The position numbers and the translations under genes are program-made. A stretch of 64,000 bases of DNA, from assembly GCA_037074615.1 (NCBI GenBank), contig CM073550.1, positions 11,674,001 through 11,738,000 of the forward strand, given 5' to 3'. Below the pieces are notes generated by a model that made no database searches, had not been told where the DNA came from, and worked only from the letters and a program-made list of their open reading frames with translations. Below are positions 48,961 to 60,571 of this stretch, piece by piece; the first letter of the stretch is position 1; every line of letters starts with the position of its first letter. Source of the DNA: Leucaena leucocephala (taxonomy: Eukaryota > Streptophyta > Magnoliopsida > Fabales > Fabaceae).

Positions 48961-49070
48961 TGAGCAATTAGGTACGTGGAAGCTTTACTTAGGCCTAATT
49001 TTTTTTTTCAAGTTAGTCCTTAAGTACTGTTCATCGTGCATTTTTTCAAATTCGACAGTCCAACATTAAA

Positions 49071-49447
49071 ATTTTATAACTAATTCTACAAAAAGTATAT
49101 GGAGGTGGTTAAAGTCTCTAATTAAAGCTATTTCAATTCTCTTTAAGGAAAAAAATATCAAAATTGATATTTACTTGACCAATTCATAAAGTTAATTCAT
49201 TAAATATTACTCTTCATTTGGTTAATTTTAAAACTTTCAGATTTTATGCCTTAACAATTTGAAAATTCATATTTCTTAGCACACATATCCAATTAAGGTA
49301 AACTATCAATTCTTTTAAAGCTTGAGATGTGTACTACATGCTCATCAAATTTTATGTTTAGATTCAACCATTTACTTGGTAAAACTAAGGCTGGAACATA
49401 ACTGCTTCATAACCTATGAAATTGCCTTACTAACTTCTTTCTTTAAT
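49071..49447. other. Intergenic or transposon flank, no gene
   Basis: AT-rich sequence between the TNP2 5' end and solo LTR 3. I see no coding similarity. Confidence 0.45.
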
Positions 49448-49452
49448 TATTC
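49448..49452. repeat. Target-site duplication, solo LTR 3
   Basis: TATTC, equal to 52233-52237. Confidence 0.9.
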
Positions 49453-49542
49453 TGTTATGGTTCATGAATTTATCAAACTTTAAAATCATGCTATCAAAAG
49501 ATAAATATATATTCATGGCAGAAAATTTCAAATAGTAATGGG

Positions 49543-49622
49543 TAGCAGAGTGGTCAGGGACAGAGGATGAAAATCAGAGGTCCCGTGTTCGAACCTTGGT
49601 GACTGCAGAAGTGGAAATTTTT
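49543..49622 (+). promoter_or_regulatory. tRNA-like Pol III A box / B box / T-run (solo LTR 3)
   Basis: A box TAGCAGAGTGG (49543-49553), B box GTTCGAACC (49587-49595), and terminator-like TTTTT (49618-49622). The T arm CCGTG-TTCGAAC-CTTGG pairs at 4 of 5 positions if one G-T pair is allowed. It starts 90 bp inside the LTR. Confidence 0.7.
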
Positions 49623-51588
49623 CTATTTTCTCTGGCGTGCGAAATTACAATTCTACCCCTCCTTTCTTTTTCTGCAGAGCCCGTACTCTTTCCTCATTGT
49701 CTCTGAAATCTTTCAGCGGTTGCAAGGGAAGAGAGGCAGCGGGAGAGCGGTGACAGAGATAGCTTCACGCCAGCGATGCCGTGTGTTTAGCCTCCGCAGT
49801 GTTCCGTCAATTCCCCTTCTATGTCGTGCCGTTGGAGTCGTTGTATCATTCGGCAAGTTTTATTCTGCCAATAAATGGAGCCAGCGGGGAAGCTGAGGGT
49901 CGTCACTAATGGGAGAGGAGTGACCGAGGGTTGACACTATGGTGAGTCACCGCTGCAGTTTTTGCCATTGTTGCCGTCGTCATGCTGTGTGCCATCACTG
50001 CCGTCACATTCTAAAATAGGATTCTGTCAGCTTTGAGTCGCAAGGTCGGAAGCTTTCCTCCTTCCCTGCCCCACTTTCTGTTAGCAAGAAATGAAACCCA
50101 TTTGAGTAAGGATTGAGGGCGCGTTTCCAGACTCTGTCCCAACTGCAAAATCAATTTTTTTTTCTTCCGATGTTTGCCTCCTGGTGTTGCCGAGGATCGC
50201 TGGGTATAAGGAATTAGTGAACCAACACATCTTCATCACCTCTCCTCTGTTGCCGAGCTACAGTTGGATAGAAGATTGCCGGATACTGTGTTGCATTGGG
50301 GACTCCCTATGAACTGTAAGCTAAATAGGTGAGTATTCTTGTAACCCCGTCAAGCTATGCAATGTGTTCTGGGTGAATTCAGTGGTTCTCTATTTACTGT
50401 CGATAAATATGAACTGTGCACATATCGGTTGCTCTGTTTCTATCGAGCTATGTGAATATGTGGTTGTGTTGGTTCTTGGGTATGCATGCATTGTGAAAGA
50501 ATATGCATATATATATATGGTGCTGTTGTTAGGGATTTAAATGAAGGAAGCAAGAATTATAGGAGAAGGGTATGCTGTTGATATGTATATATTGCGTATG
50601 TGTGCACTATGTAAGAATATATATAACACATGTGATAATGTGGTCCATGAAAGAGGAGACAGAAGCATGCCATAAATAGGTTGTAAATTTTGGGTTATGT
50701 TTTGAGATAGAGTTAAGCTTATAAGTATTTCAACTTGGTAAAGAGAATGTTTTGAATATTAAAAATAGCATTAGAACTATTGTGAGCTATTATAATTGAT
50801 TTGAAGCTTTAAGGTGCTAACCCCAATATTGAGTTGAGTTTTGGGTTAAGGGATGCTTGTTATTAGTATAAAGGTTAATGAGCAATGTCTTTGAAAATGA
50901 TTTAATGTGATTATCCCATTGTGGATATGTGGTGATTGAGAAATGGTAGGAGCTTATGAATTGAGTTGTGGTTGATAGTGTTATAGATTGAAATGATAGT
51001 CTAAGGATGATTGATTTCTGTGGAAGCTTTAAATATAATGTTAATATATTATTTTGGGATAACAGGGGATTGAGAAGTGAATGTAATCGAAGTTGTTGGA
51101 CTGAAAAGAGTAACGGTTTAGGAGCGTGGCAGGTGAGTGAATAACATTCCCTATAAATTTACATTTTCAAATGCATTGTTATTTCAAATGATGAATTTAA
51201 AATATGGATTTCAAAAAGCAAGTTTTACGAAATTATGGTTTAAATCGTTAGAAATGATTTTCTTTTGATCGATTTACAAAAGATTACAATTATGCATGAA
51301 AATGGATAAAGAGGCTTTAGAAAAAGATTTGACAGTGAACTGATGTTATTCATGAAATATTCCTACGTGAATTGCATATGTTTTTACAGTAACTTGATTA
51401 TGAATGTTCATGTTGGGGTTTTTGAAATTCAAAATGGCTTTATCAATGATTATGGTATTTGAAACGATTGAGATCATTACATGTGAAAAGGACCCCACGC
51501 ATGATGGAAATGTTTTAGGACGGAATACAGAACGCTGGTTGCTAACAGCAGTACTGTTAGTCCTTGGTGCACCTTGGTTACTCGAGCT

Positions 51589-51670
51589 CGACAGTTTGTG
51601 GCATAGCCACCAGAATTATTTCGTGGGATTTATTCTCGCGACAGTTAGTGGCTTCGAGCCACCAGAATGG
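51589..51670 (+). repeat. Hairpin array reduced to two units (solo LTR 3)
   Basis: Only GTGGCATAGCCAC and GTGGCTTCGAGCCAC remain, against four units in every other copy. The array therefore changes in unit number. Confidence 0.8.
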
Positions 51671-52237
51671 TTAGTTACCCTCGTGGACTGTGTGTCCACG
51701 ACTGTTTTTATTCTATTGAAGTCCTACAGAAAGATTATGGTTTTGAAAGAAATGGTTATTTAAACGATTGATTTGAAATGGTTATTTCATATTGTTATTT
51801 TTCCTGAAATACACATGATTATAGAAAGGTTTGCATCAGATTATGAAATATTATGAAATACATTTTCAACATGATTATGCATTGTTTATTTCCGCATTCT
51901 TTTAAATCATGTTTTTGGGACGTTATTCACGAGTAGATTATTTGGCTTCAGATAGTGCAGGTGACTTTAACCCTTTCGCTGAGCAGTAAAGAGCCTTGTT
52001 GCTGATCCGAAGCGTCATTTTTGACAAAACTACTTTTGATGATATTATTATTTAGAAAGTATTTGTATTATTTGAAAAGAAGGTAAATGCTCCACATAGT
52101 CCTTAGAAAAGATTCTGCTGAATTATGAGATACAATTTATTATGGTTTTTATTTCAATAAAGTTTTAGGCTTCCAGAATGTGAAGTTATTCATATTCTGT
52201 GCCGGTCACAGTCTAAATTTCAGGACGTGACATATTC

Positions 52238-52561
52238 TAACATGCATAGACCATTATCTTAGTTTCTCATATAATCTTATACTTATATAAATATGCCATA
52301 ATTGTTCTATACAATTTTATTACATAAAATAGTATATTACATAAATGCAAGAATCAAGCATTTCATGCTAGAACATATAATTATCTACTTTTCATCTTCC
52401 ATTCTTTAGCTCTTCTTAATACATACATCCTCCATAATATTTAACCTATATTAGTTGGTCAAGGGAGGGGTGAGATTCAGGGGAATGTCAGTAGTAGACA
52501 TTACCACTATGCATGCAAGATAATACTTAGTTCATTACATGCTTGCTTACCATAAAATCAT
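52238..52561. other. Older repeat remnant
   Basis: AT-rich. GGAGGGGTGAGATTCAGGGG resembles 10590-10620. No gene. Confidence 0.4.
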
Positions 52562-53221
52562 CACTACTAGAAAAAATTCCTTTAACAGCGATTAAAAGTA
52601 GCATTTCATGGCGATTTTGGGAGCGACATGAATTATACCACCTTTGTAAGCCAATTTTTTAATGGTGGTTCTGTAACAGCTATTAAAGGTAACCTTTTAT
52701 GGCATTTTTATGTTGAAAACCGCCTTGAAATGTTGCTTTATTTCCACGACAGTTTTGATTAAAACTATCGTGGAAAGCTAATTTTTTTTTATTTTTTTAT
52801 CTTTTCTCAACCTTCACCCACTCTCAACCACCTCGTCACACTCATAAAAATCATCAAACTAGATCTAGAGAGAAAAAGTGAAATATTTGGTAAAGAAACT
52901 GAAGATCTAGATCTTCTATTAAAATTCTTTAACCTCCTTCCAACAAGGTCCATTTGCTACCACTCACTGTTAGGCACCGCAATTAGACTCACTAAAAGTA
53001 TTGGACTAAATCTAAATAAGAAGTTGCAGATCTGGCAAAACAGTTGAAGCTCTTTAAACTCTTTCTCACACGAAAGTGAAAAGATTCAAATTAGTATAAG
53101 GTTGAAGGAGCGAAGAGAAAGATAACGACTAAAAAAGAAAATTTATATCTTTAATATAAGGATGATAACTCATATGATGTATTATAGTTTATAAATAACA
53201 AAAACTTAAAAATAAGAAAAA
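52562..53221 (+). mobile_element. CACTA left terminus, non-autonomous, interrupted by element B
   Basis: Starts CACTACTAGAAAAAATTCC. Subterminal wording follows (ACAGCGATTAAAAGTAGCATTT, GAATTATACCACC, TTTTATGGCATTTTTATG) that matches the terminus at 6635 and the region around 22600. It continues beyond element B at 62792. No transposase is seen. Confidence 0.65.
53217..53221. repeat. Target-site duplication of element B, left copy
   Basis: AAAAA, equal to 62787-62791. It is low in information, but it sits exactly at both LTR ends. Confidence 0.7.
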
Positions 53222-53794
53222 TGTCACGTCCCAAAATTTGGACCGTGACCGGCATAGAATATGAATAGTTTCACATTCCGAAAGCCTAAAACTTTAAATG
53301 AAATATTTCGAAATAAAAACAATAATAAATTGTATCTCATAATTCAACAGAATCTTTTCTAAGGACTGTGTGGAGCATTTACCTTCCTTTTTAAAATAAT
53401 ACAAGCACTTTCTTAATGATAATTATATCAAAAGTAATTTTGTCAAAAAGGACGCTTCGGATCTGCAACGAGGCTCTTTACTGCTCAGCGGGAGGATTAG
53501 GGTCACCTGCACTATCTGAGGCCAAATAATCTACTCGTGAATAACGTCCCAAAAACATGATTTAAAAGAATGTGGAAATAAACAATGCATAATCATGTTA
53601 AAAATGTATTTCATAATATTTCGTAATCTGATGTAACCCTTTCTGTAAACATTTATATTTCAGGGGAAACAACAATATGAAATAACGATTTCAAATGAAT
53701 CATTCAAAACAATCCTTTTAAAACCATAATCTTTCTGTAGGACTTCAACAGAACGAAAACAGACGTGGACACACAGTCCATGAGGGTAACTAAC

Positions 53795-53974
53795 CATTCT
53801 GGTGGCTCGAAGCCACAAACTGTCGCGAGAATGAATCCCACGAAATAATTCTGGTGGCTATGCCACAAACTGTCGCGAGAATGAATCCCACGAAATAATT
53901 CTGGTGGCTAGGCCACAAACTGTCGCGAGAATGAATCCCACGAAATAATTCTGGTGGCTATGCCACAAACTGTC
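53795..53974 (-). repeat. Tandem hairpin array, 4 units (element B, left LTR)
   Basis: Hairpins GTGGCTCGAAGCCAC, GTGGCTATGCCAC, GTGGCTAGGCCAC and GTGGCTATGCCAC. Stems are intact in all four; only loop bases differ. Confidence 0.85.
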
Positions 53975-56006
53975 GAGCTCGAGTAACCAAGGTGCACCAA
54001 GGACTAACAGTACTGCTGTTAGCAACCAGTGTTCTGTATTCCGTCCTAAAACGTTTCCAGCATGCGTGGGGTCCTTTTCACATGAAATAATCTCAACTGT
54101 TTCAATGCTATAACTGTTGGTAAAAACCACTTTGAATTTCAAAACCCCAGCATGTACATTAAAAATCAAGTTACTGTAAAATCATATGAAATTCGCATAA
54201 TAATGTATTTCATGAATAACATCATTTCAATGTAACTTTTGCCAAACTCTTTTCAAAAGCTTATTCATCCATTTTCATACATAATCATAATTCTTTTGTA
54301 AACCAATCGAAAGAAAATCATTTCTAACGATTTAAACTATACTTTCTTAAAATTTGCTTTTCGAAATCAATATTTGAAATTCATCATTTGAAATGACAAT
54401 GCATTTGAAAAATGTAAATTTTAGGGAACGTTATTCACTCACCTGTCACGCTCCTAAACAGTTACTCTTTCAGCCCAACCACTTCAATTACTTTCCTTTC
54501 TAAATCCCCTGGTATTTTGAAATAGTATATTAACATCCTATTTAAAGTTTCAACATAAATAAATCACTTTTAAGCTACAACCAAATATAAAGGCAAACAC
54601 TTCATCATTTCTAAACATTGAACACATCCCTTACAAAACTTTATAACTTCCAAATTTCTCCCAGAACTACTTAATTCTGGCACTCGAACTCCATAAGCTT
54701 TCTATTTCATCTTTATTTTCATATGTGTGTATATATATATATACATATGCATTTGCATAACAATCCCCAATCACCTTTATTCTTCTTTCATTTAATTAGC
54801 AATATTCATACTTAGGTGCAAACAGCAATAATGCCCCATCTCCTTCCCATACCAGAAAATTTCAGATTTTTTTTTTTTTCAAGACAGAAAAAGCAAACCC
54901 ATACCTATGAGCACACGGCTAACAGAGACCAATCTAGCAACCATATTCCAAAACACATACACTGCACATACAGAACACCCCCACACACAGTAGCAATGAC
55001 CACAGTGCATACACATATCTTCCTATGTATCATCCTTCAGCTAACTCACAACCTCAAATACTTTATTGATAGAATTCTAACAAAATCTCATAAATGTGTG
55101 CATCCCAACCATCCTAGCAAATCATATACACCTCTTATCAACCCAGAATTCTTTTTTTTCTAAATCCACCCCACGGTATCACCTGTCCAGCAACAATTTC
55201 ATACACACAACCTTCTCTCATACAATCATCGCAGCTCAGCAAACAGAGAAAATGGAAATTTAAATTATCCCACGACAGGGAGCACTGATTCAAATCGAAA
55301 GGAGAATAAGTGGTCCATACGTACCACTATCCAAAGGAACTGGATGGAGATAAGGAAGGAGCTCGGTAAACTTGCAGTAGCTGGTACCAAACCATGCACC
55401 ATGACTGCACAGAGAAGAACATTGAGGATTGAATTGCTATAGAAACTCATTGATCCAACACAGGGCATGAAACAGAAGGGCAAATACCGAACATACCTAA
55501 CAAGCCAGGGAGAAGAAAGAAATCAAATTCCTAACTTGGAACAATTTCCACCGCTTCAAATTACTTAGTTTCTGCGCATCGAAAGGGAAGAAGCTCTGAA
55601 CCGAAGCAGCTACAGTACAAGTCTCACAGAGCAGCGGCAACAGGAGAAGCTGCTTGCACGACGACGGTGACAGCCACAAGGGTAGTCTACTGGAAAGAGT
55701 ATAAACCCGCGACAGAACCCAATTGCAGAACTTCCGACACCCAGCAGGACTTCCCTTCCACTCTCCTCTCCCTGAACCCACCGTCGACAGAAAAATTTGA
55801 AATGGAGAAGGAGTGCCTCAAACTTAAAGGCGACAGCAGCCGACCTTTCGTGCCGTGGAAGCCTTCCCCGAGCCGCTCGCTGACTCTGCTCCCACCGCTT
55901 CCTTCCGCCTGCGACGCTGAGGAGATTCAGAGGGAAAATGGAAATGGCGAATGACTTATGCAGAAAAAGGGTGAGGGTATTTTGGTAATTTCACATGTGA
56001 GAAAAG

Positions 56007-56089
56007 AAAAACAAACTTTCCTTCTGCTCTGGCCATGGCTCGAACACGGGTATCCTGATTTGAACTCTTGTCACTAGACCACTCAGCTA
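56007..56089 (-). promoter_or_regulatory. tRNA-like Pol III A box / B box / T-run (element B, left LTR)
   Basis: A box TAGCTGAGTGG (56089-56079), B box GTTCGAGCC (56045-56037), T5 at 56011-56007. The A box lies 100 bp inside the sense LTR start. Confidence 0.65.
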
Positions 56090-56189
56090 ACCCGTTTAGT
56101 TTGAAATTTCTGCACCGAATATATATATAACCCTTAAGTTAAATTTATTTATTATTTTTTTTTTCTCAATCAATTTCCAGGCCATAACA

Positions 56190-56202
56190 TTCTTCCCCTC
56201 TT
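56190..56202 (-). other. Polypurine tract of element B
   Basis: Sense AAGAGGGGAAGAA, adjacent to the 3' LTR. Confidence 0.85.
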
Positions 56203-58300
56203 AAGAAAATTCGGTCCTCCGAATTTGACAAGATGCTTACCTTAGTCCTCGAATAAATGTGGGTACTTGACCCATATCCCACTCTCAATTTTTCCAAGTA
56301 CTTCTTCTTTTGAGGGATTACGCCATAACACTTTTACTGAAAGAATCTCTTTCGATCTTAACTCCTTTACTTATCCATCAACAATAGCTGCCGGATATTC
56401 ATCATATGACAAGTCTTCGTTCATCTGAACCTCTTGGTATTGCACAATATGAGATGGATTATACAAGTACTTCCGTAGCATCAAAACATGAAACATTAGA
56501 TGAATTCTTGATAACTCCGGTTGTAAGGCTAATCAATAAGTTACCGCACCAACTTTGTCCATAAACTTAAAGGAACCAATATACCTTGGACTTAACTTGC
56601 CCTCATTCCCAAATCTCATAACACCTTTCATTAGCGACACTCTAAAGAACACTTTACCTCCGACCATAAACTCCAATTCTCTACAACGATAATCCACATA
56701 AGACTTCTGACGACTTTTAGCGGTTAAGATCCTTGGTTGAATCACTTTCACCTTTTCTTTAGCATCTTGAACTAAATTAGGTCCTAAAATCTCTCTGTCC
56801 CCAACTACAACCCATCCAATTGGAGATCTACCTTACCTATAGATAATACCTCAAACGGTACCATTTGAATACTTGATTGATAACTATAATTATAGGCAAA
56901 TTACACTAGCGGCGAATGCTTATCCCAACTTCCACCGAAATCCCTGATACAAGACCTTAACATATCCTCAACTATTTGGATTGTCCTCTCTGACCGTACA
57001 TCAGTCTGAGGATGAAAAAGAAATGCTAAGATTTAATCGAGTGCCCAAAGTTCTCCGAAATGATTCCAAAAACTGAGAAGTAAACTGGGGGCCTCTATCT
57101 GAAATGATAGACGATGGACTCCATGTAATCGCAAAATTTCCTTAATGAAATTCTTAACGTATCTAACCGTACTATACGTCATCTTTACTAGAAGAAAAAT
57201 AAACAGACTTAGTCAATCTGCCAACAATCGCCCGAATAGAATAAACTCCTTTAACCGTACGGGGTAATCTAACGATAAAATCCATAGTTATGTTTTCCAT
57301 TTCCACTCAAGTATTTCTAACCGTAGTAATGATCCTGCGGGCTTCTAATATTCTGCTTTAACTTGTTGACACACCAAGCAACGTGCAATAAAATCTGCCA
57401 CACCATGCTTCATGTTATGCTACCAGTACAATTGCTTCAAATCTTGATACATCTAAGTTATACCAGGGTGGATAATATGAGCAAAATGATGAGCTTCCTC
57501 AAGAATTTATCTTCTCAACTCCTAGACTTATGGCACACCAATCTTACCCTCGTACCCCAAAACACCTTCTTGATCAAATGCAAATCCTGCATTATTTCCA
57601 TCTTAGACCGAATCCTCCAACTTGCACAACTTTGGTTCAGAGTACTGAGTATCCTTAATCTGATCCCATAATGAGGAACGAGCTTAAAATTAAGCTAAAA
57701 ACGCTTCCCTATCAACAATTTCAAACACAACTATCTCTTATTTTGTGAATCTCCTGTACCAACAATCTCTTTTCAACCTTTACAACACTATTCGTAAATG
57801 TTGTTCATGCTCCTCCGTACTCTTGAAATAAACAAAGATATCATCAATAAACACAATCACCAACTTATCCAAAAACTCTCTGAATAAATGATTCACCAAG
57901 CCCATGAATGCTGGAAGAGCATTCGCCAAACCAAAGGACATCACTAAGAATTTGTAATAACCATACCGAGTCCTAGATGTTGTCTTTGGAATATCCTCTC
58001 TCTCTCTCTTTCTCTTGTTTTTTTTTTACCCTGATTACAAGTCGACCTTCGAAAAGTATTATGCTCCTTGCAACAGGTCAAACAAATCATTAATGCGCGA
58101 CAACAAGTACTTATTCTTTATTGACATCTTGTTAAGCTGTCGAAAATTAATACACAGTCTTAATGGTCCATCCTTCTTCATAAACAACAAAGGTGCATAC
58201 CACGGAGAAGTGCTGGGTTAAACAAACCCCTTATCTAACAATTCTTGTAGCTGAATCTTTAATTTCCTTAACTCTGAGGGCGACATCCTATAGAAATTGG
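56203..58300 (-). pseudogene. Ty3/gypsy pol remnant of element B (RT palm, integrase)
   Basis: Minus strand. RT: YRMSPSELRKLKIQLQELLD, then GPLRLCINFRQLNKMSIKNK, DLFDLLQGA (58295-58050), then KFLVMSFGLANALPAFMGLV and LVIVFIDDIFVYF, which keeps the DD of the catalytic motif (58000-57800). Reading then jumps near 57780 to the integrase side, so RT thumb and RNase H are deleted. Integrase: EEAHHFAHIIHPGIT and CLVCQQVKAEY (HHCC finger, 57530-57340), core phrases with ISDRGPQFTSQF (about 57080) and RTIQIVEDMLRSCIRDFGGS (56990-56930), then KSRQKSYVDYRCRELEFMVG and GNEGKLSPRYIGSFKF (56751-56533), and the C-terminal KELRSKEILSVKVLWRN (about 56340). Multiple stops and frameshifts are present. The C-terminal wording suggests a chromovirus of the Tekay/Del type. 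Confidence 0.85.
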
Positions 58301-59798
58301 CTGCATGCTCGAAATGATGTCAATACCAAATTCCATTCCTCTATCCAGGGTACATTCGGCAATTTCTCCAGAAAGACGTCAAGAAATTCCTAAATTAGAA
58401 TTCGGTCTAAACTGACAACATTCGCTGGCTTATAAAGCAGAGATAAGTTAGTTGGCCTCTACTTCATCCTAAAATATCATTTTGGAAGTTTTGAAAATAT
58501 AACCCAAGCCTATCACTTTATTTCGTCTATTTAACACATTGGGGTCTTTACATGCTTAGCACATTTTATCTTTTACTTGGATCTATCCCCTGCACATGCT
58601 AAAACATCTAAACAATGGTATTTTCCCGCTTCTGTACTTCTAGATTTTTTTTTTCCTTTCGTGCAAGCATAATAAAACAAAGTAACATATATACTTAAAT
58701 CTACACCTAGTCATGGCCTTCAAGCTTGTTCCAATTTCATGATCTAAAATTCTCAAAATCTTGCCAAAACAGTTTCTAGCTTTAAGTTCAAAACCCAAGG
58801 CTTCTACATTAACTATCTTAATATTCAGACATTTACCTTCTCACAGGCCACACTCCTCAAAGGAAATCATACCAAGCAACACCTTTAATCTTTTTGGGGT
58901 TCACAATGCGTTAGTTCCCTCTAAAAAAAAAACACTTCACTTCAAATCTAAAATCAATAGCTATTTATCCTCAATTATTTGGCCTATACTTAGGCCCGGA
59001 CTAACAAGGGGTAATCAATGCTTTACAGCACTAAACCAGCATGTAAATATGTTTAAACCATCGACTTGATATATAAAACAATTTCATCTCTTTTAACTTA
59101 ACAACTTAACTTCACAGGGCTTGAAATCAATCCTCGAGCTCAAAACTCATAGCCTTTAACATTCCAAAGTACTTCTAGGGGAACCCAAAATCATAATAAC
59201 TAAAACACTAATCATTAACTTGATTTCATCTAATCAAAGCTTCAAAATCCATTCAACCAGGTTTATGCTCCTCCTTTCAATGCCCTCAAACAAAATTCTT
59301 TAGGTTTCTCTCTAGAACAAAAACATGTGAACTTAGGAAGATCCAACTTAATGCAATCTAATAACTTGACTCATATATTATCCTTCATAAGTTTCATGCC
59401 TATATAATATAGAAATAACTAGGGACATTTGATTTGATAGTTTGACCTTAAATAAGAAGGGGTTGACTTTCACCGACACCTAACTTCCTTTATGACTCTG
59501 TCCTCTCCCTCTATGGGACAATTCTCCTTGCTGAGCAGCGCCTCAATCCGAAGTCTTATCACTTATAGAACTTCTTCCAACATAGTGGACGTCTAGGCGT
59601 CATTTAACTATATGCCAACAGCATAGAAAATATTCAATTTCTGAGAAAATATGGTTTCAAAATCACAAGAAAACCAAAACACTTTTAAATTTTCTATAGA
59701 GATCTTCAGAAATGCCTCAACTATGGTTATGCCCGGGTTCATAACAATAATTGAGACCCCACTGAAGTATCCCTGCTCCACTTAGCCATAGAAAAAAT
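58301..59798 (-). other. Non-coding leader and deleted gag region of element B
   Basis: Homologous to 15421-16745 of element A, with shared stretches such as GAAATGCCTCAACTATGGTT at about 59709. No gag or protease recognised. Open frames at 58015-59069 are on the opposite strand and are shadows. Confidence 0.55.
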
Positions 59799-59816
59799 AA
59801 CCTGGCTTTGATACCA
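59799..59816 (-). other. Primer binding site (initiator tRNA-Met), element B
   Basis: Sense TGGTATCAAAGCCAGGTT, three bases from the LTR. One mismatch (A for G) to the element A site. Confidence 0.9.
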
Positions 59817-60392
59817 AACTGTCACGTCCCAAAATTTGGACCGTGACCGGCACAGAATATGAATAGTTTCACATTCCGAAAGCCTAAAACTTTAAATGAA
59901 ATATTTCGAAATAAAAACAATAATAAATTGTATCTCATAATTCAACAGAATCTTTTCTAAGGACTGTGTGGAGCATTTACCTTCCTTTTTAAAATAATAC
60001 AAGCACTTTCTTAATGATAATTATATCAAAAGTAATTTTGTCAAAAAGGACGCTTCGGATCTGCAACGAGGCTCTTTACTGCTCAGCGGGAGGATTATGG
60101 TCACCTGCACTATCTGAGGCCAAATAATCTACTCGTGAATAACGTCCCAAAAACATGATTTAAAAGAATGTGGAAATAAACAATGCATAATCATGTTAAA
60201 AATGTATTTCATAATATTTCGTAATCTGATGTAACCCTTTCTGTAAACATTTATATTTCAGGGGAAACAACAATATGAAATAACGATTTCAAATGAATCA
60301 TTCAAAACAATCCTTTTAAAACCATAATCTTTCTGTAGGACTTCAACAGAATGAAAACAGACGTGGACACACAGTCCACGAGGGTAACTAAC

Positions 60393-60571
60393 CATTCTGG
60401 TGGCTCGAAGCCACAAACTGTCGCGAGAATGAATCCCACGAAATAATTCTGGTGGCTATGCCACAAACTGTCGCGAGAATGAATCCCACGAAATAATTCT
60501 GGTGGCTAGGCCACAAACTGTCGCGAGAATGAATCCCACGAAATAATTCTGGTGGCTATGCCACAAACTGT
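60393..60571 (-). repeat. Tandem hairpin array, 4 units (element B, right LTR)
   Basis: Same four hairpins in the same order as 53795-53974. Confidence 0.85.

Larger units (their letters stand above)
49453..52232 (+). mobile_element. Solo LTR 3 of the long-LTR gypsy family (plus strand)
   Basis: 2780 bp, TGTTATGGTTC...GGACGTGACA, with the duplication TATTC (49448-49452 and 52233-52237). It is the only complete copy in plus orientation, so it gives the sense layout directly: tRNA-like block 49543-49622, GC-rich part to about 50300, donor-like GGCAG/GTGAGTG at 51130-51139, 19-nt inverted repeat 51542-51560, a two-unit hairpin array, and acceptor-like GTGCAG/GTGAC at 51955-51965. Confidence 0.92.
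53222..56189 (-). repeat. 3' LTR of element B
   Basis: 2968 bp, TGTCACGTCCC...GCCATAACA. Same internal layout as the element A LTRs, although the two families of LTR have diverged in the GC-rich and AT-rich parts. Open frames (53858-54169, 54816-55163, 55265-55483, 55497-55954) are repeated in the other LTR and show no known protein. Confidence 0.93.

Noticed and set aside
54816..55163. Plus-strand open frame of 115 codons in element B LTR
   Set aside because: Antisense to the element and low complexity (His/Thr-rich). In the sister LTR the frame is broken by a one-base change in a T-run.
57363..57671. Plus-strand open frame of 102 codons in element B
   Set aside because: It is the opposite strand of the integrase zinc-finger region, which is clearly coding-derived on the minus strand.
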